DNA of 64,000 nucleotides from Flavipsychrobacter sp. (lineage in GTDB: Bacteria; Bacteroidota; Bacteroidia; Chitinophagales; Chitinophagaceae), in contig JAEUVX010000003.1 in assembly GCA_016786615.1 (NCBI GenBank), positions 1-64,000 on the forward strand, written 5' to 3'. The position numbers were made by a program, and so were the translations under genes. The notes under the pieces were generated by a model. It made no database searches, was not told the origin of the DNA, and saw only the letters and a program-made list of their open reading frames with translations. This document shows, one piece after another, positions 7,758 to 16,122 of this stretch (positions are counted from its first letter, which is position 1; each line of letters begins with the position of its first letter).

Positions 7758-9152
7758 CTACCGCAGTTGTGGTATGCTGATACCTGTCATCTTGCGATAC
7801 AGGTCGATGGCGTAGAGATCTGTCATGCCCGATATAAAATCTACAACAGATTGTATGTTGTTATACAGCAATCCATCTTTAACATCAACAGGAAACTGGC
7901 TTGAAATAAGCTGTACTATTTTACCTGATTTAGATTTTTCAGGATGCAACACTGCATTCACAAACTCTTTCAACAAACCACCAATTACATTATAACCTGC
8001 AATCTCTATTTCTACTACCGATTTGTAGTTGTAAATGTATTTGACAGAGTATCTGTTTATTTCGTCTATCAATGGTTTGTATTCCTCAGGCATGCAGCTC
8101 AGCAAGTCTTTTTCAAGTTTGCCGGCAAGCAGTGCTTCTTCCTGCTCCATGAAAATCCCTGACAGTTTTTCAACCATCAGTCCTATCCACTTGGCACGGA
8201 TGAATTGTACTTTTTGATTATCATCTACCAAGCCTTCTACTTTCTTCTCTACATAAGCAGCACTGTTATAATAGTCTGTCTCCATATCGAAGAATGGATA
8301 GAACAGCTTCTTGATAGTAGCCAGCGATACAATGCCCAGCCTGTGCGCATCTTCCATATCTATAATACGGTAGCAAATATCGTCTGCAGCCTCTGTAAGA
8401 TATACAAACGGATGGCGTGCATATACGTGTTGAAAGCCTTCTATTTTAGGTACATGGAAGGTAGCAGCCATCTGTTCAAACAATGCAAGCTCACTATCAA
8501 AATAGCCCGACTTCTTGGTTGCTATCAATCCTGTTTTTTTATTAAACCCTTCCGATGAGCTTGACGGATATTTTACAATAGATGCGAGTGTACTGTATGT
8601 AAGCCTGTAGCCGCCTTCTTCTTTCTCGTTGAAATTGTTGGTGAGTGTGCGCAGCGCATTTGCATTACCCTCAAACTTTTCAAAGTCTTTCAGTTGATTA
8701 GCAGACAGGTTATCGTGTATCTGTTTTCTGTTATCGCCTTCCAATTCTTCAAAATAGGTTCTGATGGCATCTTCGCCCGAGTGCCCGAATGGTGGATTAC
8801 CAATATCGTGCGACAGGCATGCGGCTGCTATAACACTTGGCAATTCGTATTTGTAAAACTCTTTAAAGTCTTCTCCCTCGTTATTATACTTAGCAGCAAT
8901 GGCATCGCCCACAGCCTTGCCCAGCGAACGGCCTACAGAGGCTACCTCCAGACTATGCGTAAGCCTGTTGTGCACAAACACGGCACCAGGCAAAGGGAAC
9001 ACCTGTGTCTTGTTCTGCAACCTGCGGAATGCTGATGAAAATATGATACGGTCGTAGTCTCGCAAAAAGGACGTGCGAACACTATCGGGGTTACTTATCT
9101 TATCTGCACGGTCTCCCGTTCTCTTTGCGCTATACAGGCTTTGCCAGTTCAT
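7758..9152 (-). CDS. dgt: dGTPase-like deoxynucleotide triphosphohydrolase
   Basis: The 464-residue product is an HD-domain dNTP triphosphohydrolase that removes triphosphate from deoxynucleotides. It opens with an RTSFLRDYDRIIFSSAFRRLQNKTQVFP block, then RLTHSLEVASVGRSLG (first His of the HD site), ACLSHDIGNPPFGHSGEDA (HD pair), and LTEAADDICYRIIDMEDA (final Asp). All four metal-binding positions are present. The start ATG at 9152 gives MNWQSLYSAKR, the usual N terminus. An in-frame extension to 9251 exists, but it has no family similarity and would overlap the divergent TonB receptor start at 9243. The likely role is dNTP pool control or phage restriction. It is a single gene, divergent from the receptor. 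Confidence 0.92.
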   Translation of the reverse strand: MNWQSLYSAKRTGDRADKISNPDSVRTSFLRDYDRIIFSSAFRRLQNKTQVFPLPGAVFVHNRLTHSLEVASVGRSLGKAVGDAIAAKYNNEGEDFKEFYKYELPSVIAAACLSHDIGNPPFGHSGEDAIRTYFEELEGDNRKQIHDNLSANQLKDFEKFEGNANALRTLTNNFNEKEEGGYRLTYSTLASIVKYPSSSSEGFNKKTGLIATKKSGYFDSELALFEQMAATFHVPKIEGFQHVYARHPFVYLTEAADDICYRIIDMEDAHRLGIVSLATIKKLFYPFFDMETDYYNSAAYVEKKVEGLVDDNQKVQFIRAKWIGLMVEKLSGIFMEQEEALLAGKLEKDLLSCMPEEYKPLIDEINRYSVKYIYNYKSVVEIEIAGYNVIGGLLKEFVNAVLHPEKSKSGKIVQLISSQFPVDVKDGLLYNNIQSVVDFISGMTDLYAIDLYRKMTGISIPQLR

Positions 9153-9242
9153 GGTGTAAAAATGCAATATTATCAGCAGTTTTTGTTCGTTTACGTTGAA
9201 CCTTTTGGTATTAGTATTGTTTATTAGTTTCACAATAATTCT

Positions 9243-11672
9243 ATGAGGCAAACATTACTAGTTTTCACCATTTTATTGTGCAGCGTCAAGATGTATGCAC
9301 AGGCTACCGGGGTTATTAACGGTACTATCAAAGACAAGAAAACACAGGAACCCATCCCGAGTGTAACGGTAACACTTGAGGGAACAACAACAGGTGCAGC
9401 ATCAGACTTTGAGGGTAATTTCAGGATAGATAATATACCCCCAAAAACCTATAACCTGAAAATACAGGCTGTAGACTACAAGCCACAGGTTATTTACAAT
9501 GTGGTTATAACATCGGGTAATGCACAGACGCTTACTATAGAAATGGAAGCCAATAACATCAGCCTGAACGAAGTTGTTGTAAGAGCCAATCCGTTTCAGA
9601 AAAATGCAGAAACACCCCTTTCCATACAATCGCTCTCAGCCCAGGAGATAAAAAGTAACCCCGGTGGTAACTTCGATATTTCTCGCGTAATACAGGCATT
9701 CCCCGGCGTGGGTGGTACATCGGGTTCTGTTGGTGGTTACAGAAACGACCTTATCATTCGCGGTGGTGCACCAAACGAAAACGTGTACTACCTGGATGGT
9801 ATTGAAGTACCTGTTATCAATCACTTTGCTACACAAGGCAGCGCAGGTGGCCCAACAGGCATTGTCAATATTTCTTTTATCGAAGATGTATCACTGTACA
9901 CAAGTGCATTCCCTTCTAAGTTCGACAACCCGCTTTCGGGCGTTTTGCAAATGAAACAACGCAGGGCAAACCCTGATAAAGTGCAAGGCAACGTAAGGCT
10001 GAGCGCTACTGAGCTGGCTGTAACAGCAGACGGGCCTATCAATAAAAAACTGACATTCCTCAGCTCTGTTAGGCGTTCTTATTTGCAATTGCTGTTTGGT
10101 GCGTTGCAATTGCCAATCAGACCTTCTTATTGGGATTTTCAATACAAGCTGGATTATAAAATCAACAAGAATCTCTCCTTCTATACACTTGGTATAGGTG
10201 CGATAGACAATTTCACATTCAACACACCTGATGAACAAACACCGGAAAACATCTACATACTGAAAAGTAATCCAACCATCAACCAGTGGAACTATACCAA
10301 TGGTTACGGACTGAAAGGATTAATGAATAAAGGCTATTGGAACCTGACATTCAGCCGCAATATGCTGAACAACCAGCTGAACAAATTTGAAGACAACCAG
10401 AACCCTGTAGAAAGCCAACGCATACTACGCATACGCTCTACAGAAGCTGAAAACAAACTGCGTTTCGACTTCAACAAATATTATAATACTTGGAGCTATA
10501 GCTGGGGCCTTATGGCACAGTATGCACAGTTTGAAAATGAAGTATATAGCCGCGTACTTGCGGAGATAAAAGATGCAAACGGTAATATCGTACAGCCTGC
10601 ATATATCATCAATGCAAATACAAACATCAACCTGTGGAAGTATGGCGCATTTGCACAGGTAGCTAAAAACCTATTTAAAGACAGATTGAATCTTTCATTT
10701 GGCATCAGGACAGATGGCAACAGCTTTACTACAGATGGAAGTAATCTTGGTAATACGATTTCGCCAAGACTTGCGGCATCACTATTGCTGCTGGAAAACC
10801 TGAAATTCAATGCTTCTGTGGGCCGATACTACAAGATGCCTTCATATACAGTTTTGGGTTATCAGGCAGCGGGTGTATTCACCAACAAAACCAGTCGCTA
10901 TATACAAAGCGACCACGCGGTGGCAGGATTTGAATATATACCGAAATCGGGAATGCGCTTTACATTGGAAGGTTTTTATAAACTGTACAACAACTATCCT
11001 GTATCTGCTGTAGATGGTATATCGCTGGCTAATAAAGGTGGTGACTTCAGCGTACTGGGCAATGAGCCTGTTATTGCTAATGGCAAGGGCCGTAGCTATG
11101 GCGTAGAGTTTCAGTTTCAACAGAAGTTTACTAAGAACTTCTATGCAGTACTTTCCTATACATACTACAAAAGCGAGTTTACAAATGCTAACGGATTGTA
11201 CGCACCCGCATCTTGGGATAACACACACCTCCTGTCTTTCATAGGTGGTTACAAGTTTCGCAGAAACTATGAGTTAGGTGTAAAATTCCGTTATCAAGGA
11301 GGAGCTCCATACACACCGTTTGATATGGCAGCATCTCAACGCAACTATCTGTCAACAGGTACTGCGGTGTATGACTATTCACAATTCAATCAATTGCGTC
11401 TTGGTTCTTTCCACTCTATGGATATAAGGTTGGATAAAAAATGGAACTATAAGAAATGGAGCCTTGATGTGTATATTGATATTACCAACCTGTATCGCAG
11501 TGTGCAACCAGAGTATCCTAAATATACATTTGCACGCACTACAGACAACAGTGCTTTCCAAACTACAGACGGGCAAGCTATAAAGAACGACGGCAGCAAT
11601 GCAGTACCGTTGGTGCTGCAAGAATCGGATGCGGTATCTATACCAACCATAGGTTTTATAGTAGAGTTTTAA
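9243..11672 (+). CDS. TonB-dependent outer-membrane receptor with carboxypeptidase-regulatory-like domain
   Basis: An 809-residue outer-membrane receptor. Residues 1-20 are a signal peptide ending at MYAQ. Residues about 24-112 form a carboxypeptidase-regulatory-like domain (GVINGTIKDKKTQEPIPSVTV). A plug domain follows (LNEVVVRANPFQ, DLIIRGGAPNENVYYLDGIEVPV), and the remainder is a 22-strand barrel ending in the aromatic IGFIVEF. Such receptors import scarce ligands using TonB energy. No SusD-like lipoprotein is adjacent, so a glycan utilisation role is less likely than uptake of a metal chelate, peptide or cofactor. It ends in a strong shared terminator. The substrate cannot be inferred. 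Confidence 0.92.
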   Translation: MRQTLLVFTILLCSVKMYAQATGVINGTIKDKKTQEPIPSVTVTLEGTTTGAASDFEGNFRIDNIPPKTYNLKIQAVDYKPQVIYNVVITSGNAQTLTIEMEANNISLNEVVVRANPFQKNAETPLSIQSLSAQEIKSNPGGNFDISRVIQAFPGVGGTSGSVGGYRNDLIIRGGAPNENVYYLDGIEVPVINHFATQGSAGGPTGIVNISFIEDVSLYTSAFPSKFDNPLSGVLQMKQRRANPDKVQGNVRLSATELAVTADGPINKKLTFLSSVRRSYLQLLFGALQLPIRPSYWDFQYKLDYKINKNLSFYTLGIGAIDNFTFNTPDEQTPENIYILKSNPTINQWNYTNGYGLKGLMNKGYWNLTFSRNMLNNQLNKFEDNQNPVESQRILRIRSTEAENKLRFDFNKYYNTWSYSWGLMAQYAQFENEVYSRVLAEIKDANGNIVQPAYIINANTNINLWKYGAFAQVAKNLFKDRLNLSFGIRTDGNSFTTDGSNLGNTISPRLAASLLLLENLKFNASVGRYYKMPSYTVLGYQAAGVFTNKTSRYIQSDHAVAGFEYIPKSGMRFTLEGFYKLYNNYPVSAVDGISLANKGGDFSVLGNEPVIANGKGRSYGVEFQFQQKFTKNFYAVLSYTYYKSEFTNANGLYAPASWDNTHLLSFIGGYKFRRNYELGVKFRYQGGAPYTPFDMAASQRNYLSTGTAVYDYSQFNQLRLGSFHSMDIRLDKKWNYKKWSLDVYIDITNLYRSVQPEYPKYTFARTTDNSAFQTTDGQAIKNDGSNAVPLVLQESDAVSIPTIGFIVEF

Positions 11673-11676
11673 ATGA

Positions 11677-11713
11677 AAACAAAGAAGCCACCCAATGGGT
11701 GGCTTCTTTGTTT
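11677..11713. terminator. Bidirectional 17-bp hairpin terminator
   Basis: A perfect 17-bp inverted repeat (11677-11693 and 11697-11713) has a 3-nt loop and lies between convergent genes. Its right arm overlaps the stop codon of the leftward small secreted protein gene at 11712. Confidence 0.88.
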
Positions 11714-12008
11714 AATATCGTTCTGAATTGGTTTTGTATCGTTTGAGGCGGTTCTCTGCTCTATCCAGCTTATCCTGTATCACGTTCTTTTCATGCGCAT
11801 CAAGTACTTTATCAGCCTCGTACTTGTAAATGGTTTGTTTGATGATTTCCTGCTCGCGCATCAGTTTATTGTATTCCAGTTCAGTCACCTTTTTTCTTTT
11901 ATATGCTGATTTGATAATTTTTTCCTGACCCTTTTGCATTGCAGTGAAGTTTTGCGCTTTTCCACCCAAAGCAAACAAAACGAATAAGGCTGTGATGATG
12001 CTTTTCAT
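11712..12008 (-). CDS. Small secreted charged helical protein, unknown function
   Basis: A 98-residue protein with a clear signal peptide (MKSIITALFVLFALGGKAQ, cleavage after residue 19). The mature part of about 79 residues is rich in Lys and Glu and predicted almost wholly helical, with a heptad-like pattern through LEYNKLMREQEIIKQTIYKYEADK and a second helix NVIQDKLDRAENRLKRY. I do not recognise a family. The mature protein is exported and probably periplasmic. It lies 22 bp downstream of the large TPR membrane protein on the same strand and probably shares its transcript. The stop codon overlaps the shared terminator stem. Confidence 0.7.
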   Translation of the reverse strand: MKSIITALFVLFALGGKAQNFTAMQKGQEKIIKSAYKRKKVTELEYNKLMREQEIIKQTIYKYEADKVLDAHEKNVIQDKLDRAENRLKRYKTNSERY

Positions 12009-12030
12009 AATTGTATGTTTTTAGTAATGG

Positions 12031-14319
12031 TTATATACCTAATTGTTGTTTCAACTTATTGAACAGCTCCTGTTCCTGCTGTGTCCAGCTATTACCGGAA
12101 ACCTCTGCTTCTTTCAAGTATTTTCTCGCATTGTCATTATGAGCATCTTCAGCATACGCCTCAGCAATATATAGATGAGCAGCACCATTCTGGGGATTTA
12201 AACGTATTGATGACTTCATGTTTTTGATTACATCTTTCAGCCTGTCATCGTCACCCGCCTTCCATAACATACGATTACAGAAGCCAAGTAAATAATACAT
12301 GTAATAATTGGACTTATCTTTTTCAATATAGACAGATATATTTTCAGCAGCTAATTCATAATCTCCTTTCGTTGCATACAACGAACCCAATGCACTATAC
12401 ACCTCTTTTTTTGAGTCGTCTATTTCCATTGCACGCTGTAAATACATCAATGCGCTATCAGTTTTTTGTGATCTTTCATCCGCTGATTTTACAGCGTTTG
12501 AATATTGTAAATATGTTTGTCCGAATGCAATATTCATATCTGCATTATCTGGGAATGCGATTGTTGCTTGTTTTAAAAGATTCACCGATAGTTTGTAATT
12601 TTTCACACCATTGTAAAAACGTGATGCATATACACCTTGCATAGCTTCGTTTTCATCATCGTAACTCACTAATGGATTCAATGTATAATTCAGTATTGAT
12701 GCCCATGATGGCTCTTCAATTGCAGCAGGCCAATTGAATAGTTTTTGTATCTGTTTATTATCGTTTATTCTTTTGTTCTGTTCATTATTCTTCAGAAATA
12801 TGGCAGATACCGGATCTACATAAACAAGATTGTAAGCTTCTCCCCAATACAAATTGAACTGCAACCCTGCCAGTTGAGAAGTACTTAATACCACATAACT
12901 GAAATTATATTTCTTATCAATTGAATCGAATCTCCCTGGTTGTTGATATAATTTAAAGTAATCATCAAAAAAATCTGCAGGAAATACATCCAAATCTCTC
13001 AGGTCGATATATGATTTGAAAGAAGGGAACGAATGCCATAATAAATAAGACGAAATAAAATAGTCTGAAAATGCAAGCCCATTAACATTGTGTTGTTTTA
13101 TAAAACTTGCAGCACCTGTAGGGTTATGCAGCATATTTACATGTATGCCATATTTATTGGGGGAGCCTGTATAGCTGTAAAAATTATTAGTAACTATAGC
13201 TAAATAAAAAGTACCTGCAATCGCAATAGTTATCAAGGCCGATTTATCTTTTATTGATTTTATTACAGCCAAGTTGCCAACTCCCGTTACATCAATTAAC
13301 CATTTTAAAGCAACCGGCAGCATTGGTATGAGTATAATTTGAGCGAAGGGTATATTACGGTTTGCAGTGAGCGACAAATATGCAAACAGAGGAGTCAGTA
13401 TCAGATAGCTTGCAGTAATAGGTGTAAAGAAGTTTTTTACTGATTTATTTCTTATCGCTTGTATGATATTTGATAACAAGTAAGCCATTACAAACAACGA
13501 AACAGCAATATGCCACTTTGCCTGAATAGTCCAGTACTGGGAGTCAGCATAAGAATACAATTCAGTAGTATATTTATTTGCCCATACCTGTCTATAGATT
13601 TCAAATGGTTGATTCCATAATACCATACCATTCGGATTGCATAAAATCACAAGTATTGCCAGTACGAATACAGATACAATACGACCTGTTTGTTGCAGCT
13701 TTTGCTTATCACGGGTAATGAGGTATGAGAGTAAACTACCTGCTGTAGTAGCCCCTATTATTACAATACCTACAGGATATGCTTCGTGCATATTTGACCA
13801 TAGGCACTGCAATGGCACTAACCAAAGTATTCGTTTGAATTCAAAAGAAGGATTTCGCCATAAGATAAAAACATACAATGTTGCCATCAGGTGGCTGACC
13901 ATCTCCGGGCGACCTGCCATGCGATATTCTGAAATAGCTAAGAATACCATCACGGCTATTGCTACTGCTAATATGTTATATGTATTTTTTGAGTACTCAG
14001 CAATTGCTTTACTTGTTTTAAATAGCAACCACACTATTACAACATTCACAATGGCCTGCAATAATATTACCACTTCAGGGCCCATCACCTTTTCAAACAA
14101 TGCAATAATTACCTCGTACAACCATTTTACATTTATCCATTGGCTTCCCTGCATGGTGTAAGAAAAGATATCAGTACGTGTTATCGCACCATTATCCAAC
14201 ATCCACCTACCGGCCAGTAATTGCCACCATATATCCGGTTCGCGCAATTGTTTCATGCCCAAAACAAATGCACAAAGGGCTACAATTATATAAACGATTT
14301 TTGCAGGAGTGAGTTTCAT
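12031..14319 (-). CDS. Large polytopic membrane protein with C-terminal TPR repeats
   Basis: The 762-residue protein has a membrane half and a soluble half. Residues 1 to about 390 hold roughly ten hydrophobic segments. Near residue 28 is a REPDIWWQLLAGRWMLDNG block followed by TRTDIFSYTMQGSQWINVKWLYE, a pattern I know from uncharacterised polytopic proteins resembling GT-C glycosyltransferases. The C-terminal third has TPR-type repeats (ALMYLQRAMEIDD, VYSALGSLYATKGDYELAAE, AHLYIAEAYAED). A role in transferring sugars to exported polymers or proteins is plausible by fold only. I chose ATG 14319 (MKLTPAKIVYII) because the 24-residue extension to 14391 is low-complexity hydrophobic sequence. 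It is followed by the small secreted protein gene. Confidence 0.8.
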   Translation of the reverse strand: MKLTPAKIVYIIVALCAFVLGMKQLREPDIWWQLLAGRWMLDNGAITRTDIFSYTMQGSQWINVKWLYEVIIALFEKVMGPEVVILLQAIVNVVIVWLLFKTSKAIAEYSKNTYNILAVAIAVMVFLAISEYRMAGRPEMVSHLMATLYVFILWRNPSFEFKRILWLVPLQCLWSNMHEAYPVGIVIIGATTAGSLLSYLITRDKQKLQQTGRIVSVFVLAILVILCNPNGMVLWNQPFEIYRQVWANKYTTELYSYADSQYWTIQAKWHIAVSLFVMAYLLSNIIQAIRNKSVKNFFTPITASYLILTPLFAYLSLTANRNIPFAQIILIPMLPVALKWLIDVTGVGNLAVIKSIKDKSALITIAIAGTFYLAIVTNNFYSYTGSPNKYGIHVNMLHNPTGAASFIKQHNVNGLAFSDYFISSYLLWHSFPSFKSYIDLRDLDVFPADFFDDYFKLYQQPGRFDSIDKKYNFSYVVLSTSQLAGLQFNLYWGEAYNLVYVDPVSAIFLKNNEQNKRINDNKQIQKLFNWPAAIEEPSWASILNYTLNPLVSYDDENEAMQGVYASRFYNGVKNYKLSVNLLKQATIAFPDNADMNIAFGQTYLQYSNAVKSADERSQKTDSALMYLQRAMEIDDSKKEVYSALGSLYATKGDYELAAENISVYIEKDKSNYYMYYLLGFCNRMLWKAGDDDRLKDVIKNMKSSIRLNPQNGAAHLYIAEAYAEDAHNDNARKYLKEAEVSGNSWTQQEQELFNKLKQQLGI

Positions 14320-14378
14320 CAGCTGTAAATAGTATTTGAAAATACAGCTAAAACTATTGTTTGGCAATAACAATAAAA

Positions 14379-14412
14379 AAATCAGGTACAAATCTGAGAT
14401 TGTACCTGATTT
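14379..14412 (-). terminator. Hairpin terminator for the DUF4382-like lipoprotein gene
   Basis: A perfect 13-bp stem (14379-14391 and 14400-14412) has an 8-nt loop. On the minus strand it is followed by a U-tract from the A-run at 14375-14381. Confidence 0.8.
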
Positions 14413-14438
14413 ATAAACGCAGTAATACCTGCTATTGT

Positions 14439-15233
14439 TTATGGTTTCAATGTTGTAAGTCCCAAATCTGTCGTTACACCATATTTTACTTGAATGTTAT
14501 TTATCGTAACATCCGTAAATGTTACCACACTCGCATCCAGTGTTACTGTATATGTGCCTTCAGGTATGCCTGAGAACATAAAGAAACCATCGGGTGCTGG
14601 TATTGCAGCATATGTATTCACGCCATCAGAAAGATATACCGTTGCAAGTGCGATGCCCGGCAATACATACCCTTTAACACGGCCATCTGTCAGTGCAGAA
14701 TATGCCCTAATAACCGGTTTCAGTTGAAATTTACCATTGCCCGTTTCCACAATAGATCTACCAGCATCAAAATCAATCCACACATCATAAGAACCACCTG
14801 CCACAAATTCTTGTTTCAGGTTCAGCTTCAGACCACTTTCCTGCGCAGATGGCGTATTCATGGCATAAGTCTGGCCATCAATAACTACGCTGTTGTTCGC
14901 ACCCAGTTTCAGCCTCATCTGGCTTATTTTACCCGCTGGTATATCTGCTCTCAGGAGCAATGTATCCAACCCATTCTTAAATTTTAAAATGTCGTACACA
15001 CCCGGACGTGCGGCAGGTATAGTAACAGCCGCAGAGCCTTCCATTGTTACCTCTACACTCTGGATGTCGATATACACCGCGTCATAGTCTGCAGGCGCAT
15101 CTGTAAGATGCATATTTACCCTTGCAGTTTGTGCGGTCTGATTGGTGTTGTCGTCTTTTTTGCACGAATACAATGTTACTGAAAACAATGCCAGTGCTGT
15201 TGCCGTCAGTTTAAAAAAATTACTCTTGTTCAT
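14439..15233 (-). CDS. DUF4382-type lipoprotein
   Basis: A 264-residue lipoprotein. The signal peptide ends in the lipobox LYSC (Cys near residue 24), followed by KKDDN, as is common for Bacteroidota lipoproteins. Residues about 38-180 match the DUF4382 pattern: HLTDAPADYDAVYIDIQSVEV, then alternating strands through LLLRADIPAGKISQMRL. The C-terminal part (RVKGYVLPGIALATVYLSDG...YTVTLDA) looks like a carboxypeptidase-regulatory-like beta-sandwich. The protein is probably anchored in the outer or inner membrane and faces the periplasm or surface. Biochemical function is unknown for the family. It is a single-gene unit with its own terminator. Confidence 0.85.
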   Translation of the reverse strand: MNKSNFFKLTATALALFSVTLYSCKKDDNTNQTAQTARVNMHLTDAPADYDAVYIDIQSVEVTMEGSAAVTIPAARPGVYDILKFKNGLDTLLLRADIPAGKISQMRLKLGANNSVVIDGQTYAMNTPSAQESGLKLNLKQEFVAGGSYDVWIDFDAGRSIVETGNGKFQLKPVIRAYSALTDGRVKGYVLPGIALATVYLSDGVNTYAAIPAPDGFFMFSGIPEGTYTVTLDASVVTFTDVTINNIQVKYGVTTDLGLTTLKP

Positions 15234-15375
15234 ACATTAGCATTTTGGGGTGAAGCAATATATTATCTCACACATACTAATGACAAAACCGTGCCAGATA
15301 GTCTTAAAATGCTTTAACATATAAATACTGGAACCATCTGAATGTTTAACTAACTGATAATCAAACCCAAAAAAA

Positions 15376-15400
15376 TACCGGCTATACGAAGTAGCCGGTA
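15376..15400 (-). terminator. Hairpin terminator downstream of the TPR-like secreted protein gene
   Basis: A 9-bp stem (15376-15384 and 15392-15400) with a 7-nt loop. The minus-strand transcript runs into a U-tract from the A-run at 15369-15375. Confidence 0.78.
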
Positions 15401-15438
15401 CAACCGTAAGCCTTTTCTATCTAAATAAATCCTGTCTG

Positions 15439-16092
15439 TTATTCTTTATCTTCTTTCTTACACTCGTTCAGGAAAAATGTGTTCTGCATTTTGCCCCACC
15501 AAGGTTTGCTCATATCTGCATCTGTTTCTTTAGCAAAATAACCTTCTGCTTTTTCGAAGTATGAAACAGCAGGTTTTTTACCACCACCAAACATTTTAGG
15601 GGTGAAGAATTTGCTGGTACCAGCCAGATAATATATACGCGGGTTTTCTGCGTTTATTTCTTTTGCTTTCTGCAGGTTGTCTTCAAATAGTTTGCCATAC
15701 TTCTGCCAGCGTGCCTGCGGCTTTACCGCCATACGTGCATTGGCAACCAACGCTGCCATTACGTAAGTTTCATCATTGTCTTTACCTATTATTGTTACTG
15801 CTTCTCCCAATTCCTTTTCTGCTTCATCCACATAGGCATCGCGCTTCGCTTCTTCTTTCTCCATGTAAGAAAGCTGTGCTTTTGCATAAGCGTTGTAGAA
15901 ATGCGAAGTCCATTCGTTATTCCACTTTTTGGCAATAAGATTCAGCTTATTGCTGGCTTCCACTTTCTTTTGGTAGTCCATAGTAGTATCAAATGCTACG
16001 AATGACTTCTTCAGTGTCTCGTTGTAGTCTTGTGCCTGGCAATTGATGTAGCTGAAAGCTGCTATTGCCGTAACGATAATGTAACGTGTCAT
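15439..16092 (-). CDS. Secreted TPR-like protein of unknown function
   Basis: A 217-residue protein with a signal peptide (cleavage after about residue 20, NCQAQ). The rest is predicted helical with TPR-like spacing: LNLIAKKWNNEWTSHFYNAYAKAQLSY, YVMAALVANARMAV, ARIYYLAG-type helix (PRIYYLAGTSKFF) and PAVSYFEKAEGYF. The last stretch PWWGKMQNTFFLNECKK is a distinctive tail. It starts 30 bp after the TonB receptor gene on the same strand, so the two are probably co-transcribed, and the protein may be a periplasmic partner of that receptor. No enzymatic motif is seen. Confidence 0.75.
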   Translation of the reverse strand: MTRYIIVTAIAAFSYINCQAQDYNETLKKSFVAFDTTMDYQKKVEASNKLNLIAKKWNNEWTSHFYNAYAKAQLSYMEKEEAKRDAYVDEAEKELGEAVTIIGKDNDETYVMAALVANARMAVKPQARWQKYGKLFEDNLQKAKEINAENPRIYYLAGTSKFFTPKMFGGGKKPAVSYFEKAEGYFAKETDADMSKPWWGKMQNTFFLNECKKEDKE

Positions 16093-16122
16093 TGATTTGA
16101 TTTTTATAGTTGAGTTTAGAAA

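Noticed and set aside
9153-9251. In-frame N-terminal extension of the dNTP triphosphohydrolase
   Set aside because: It would overlap the divergent TonB receptor start and shows no similarity to the family.
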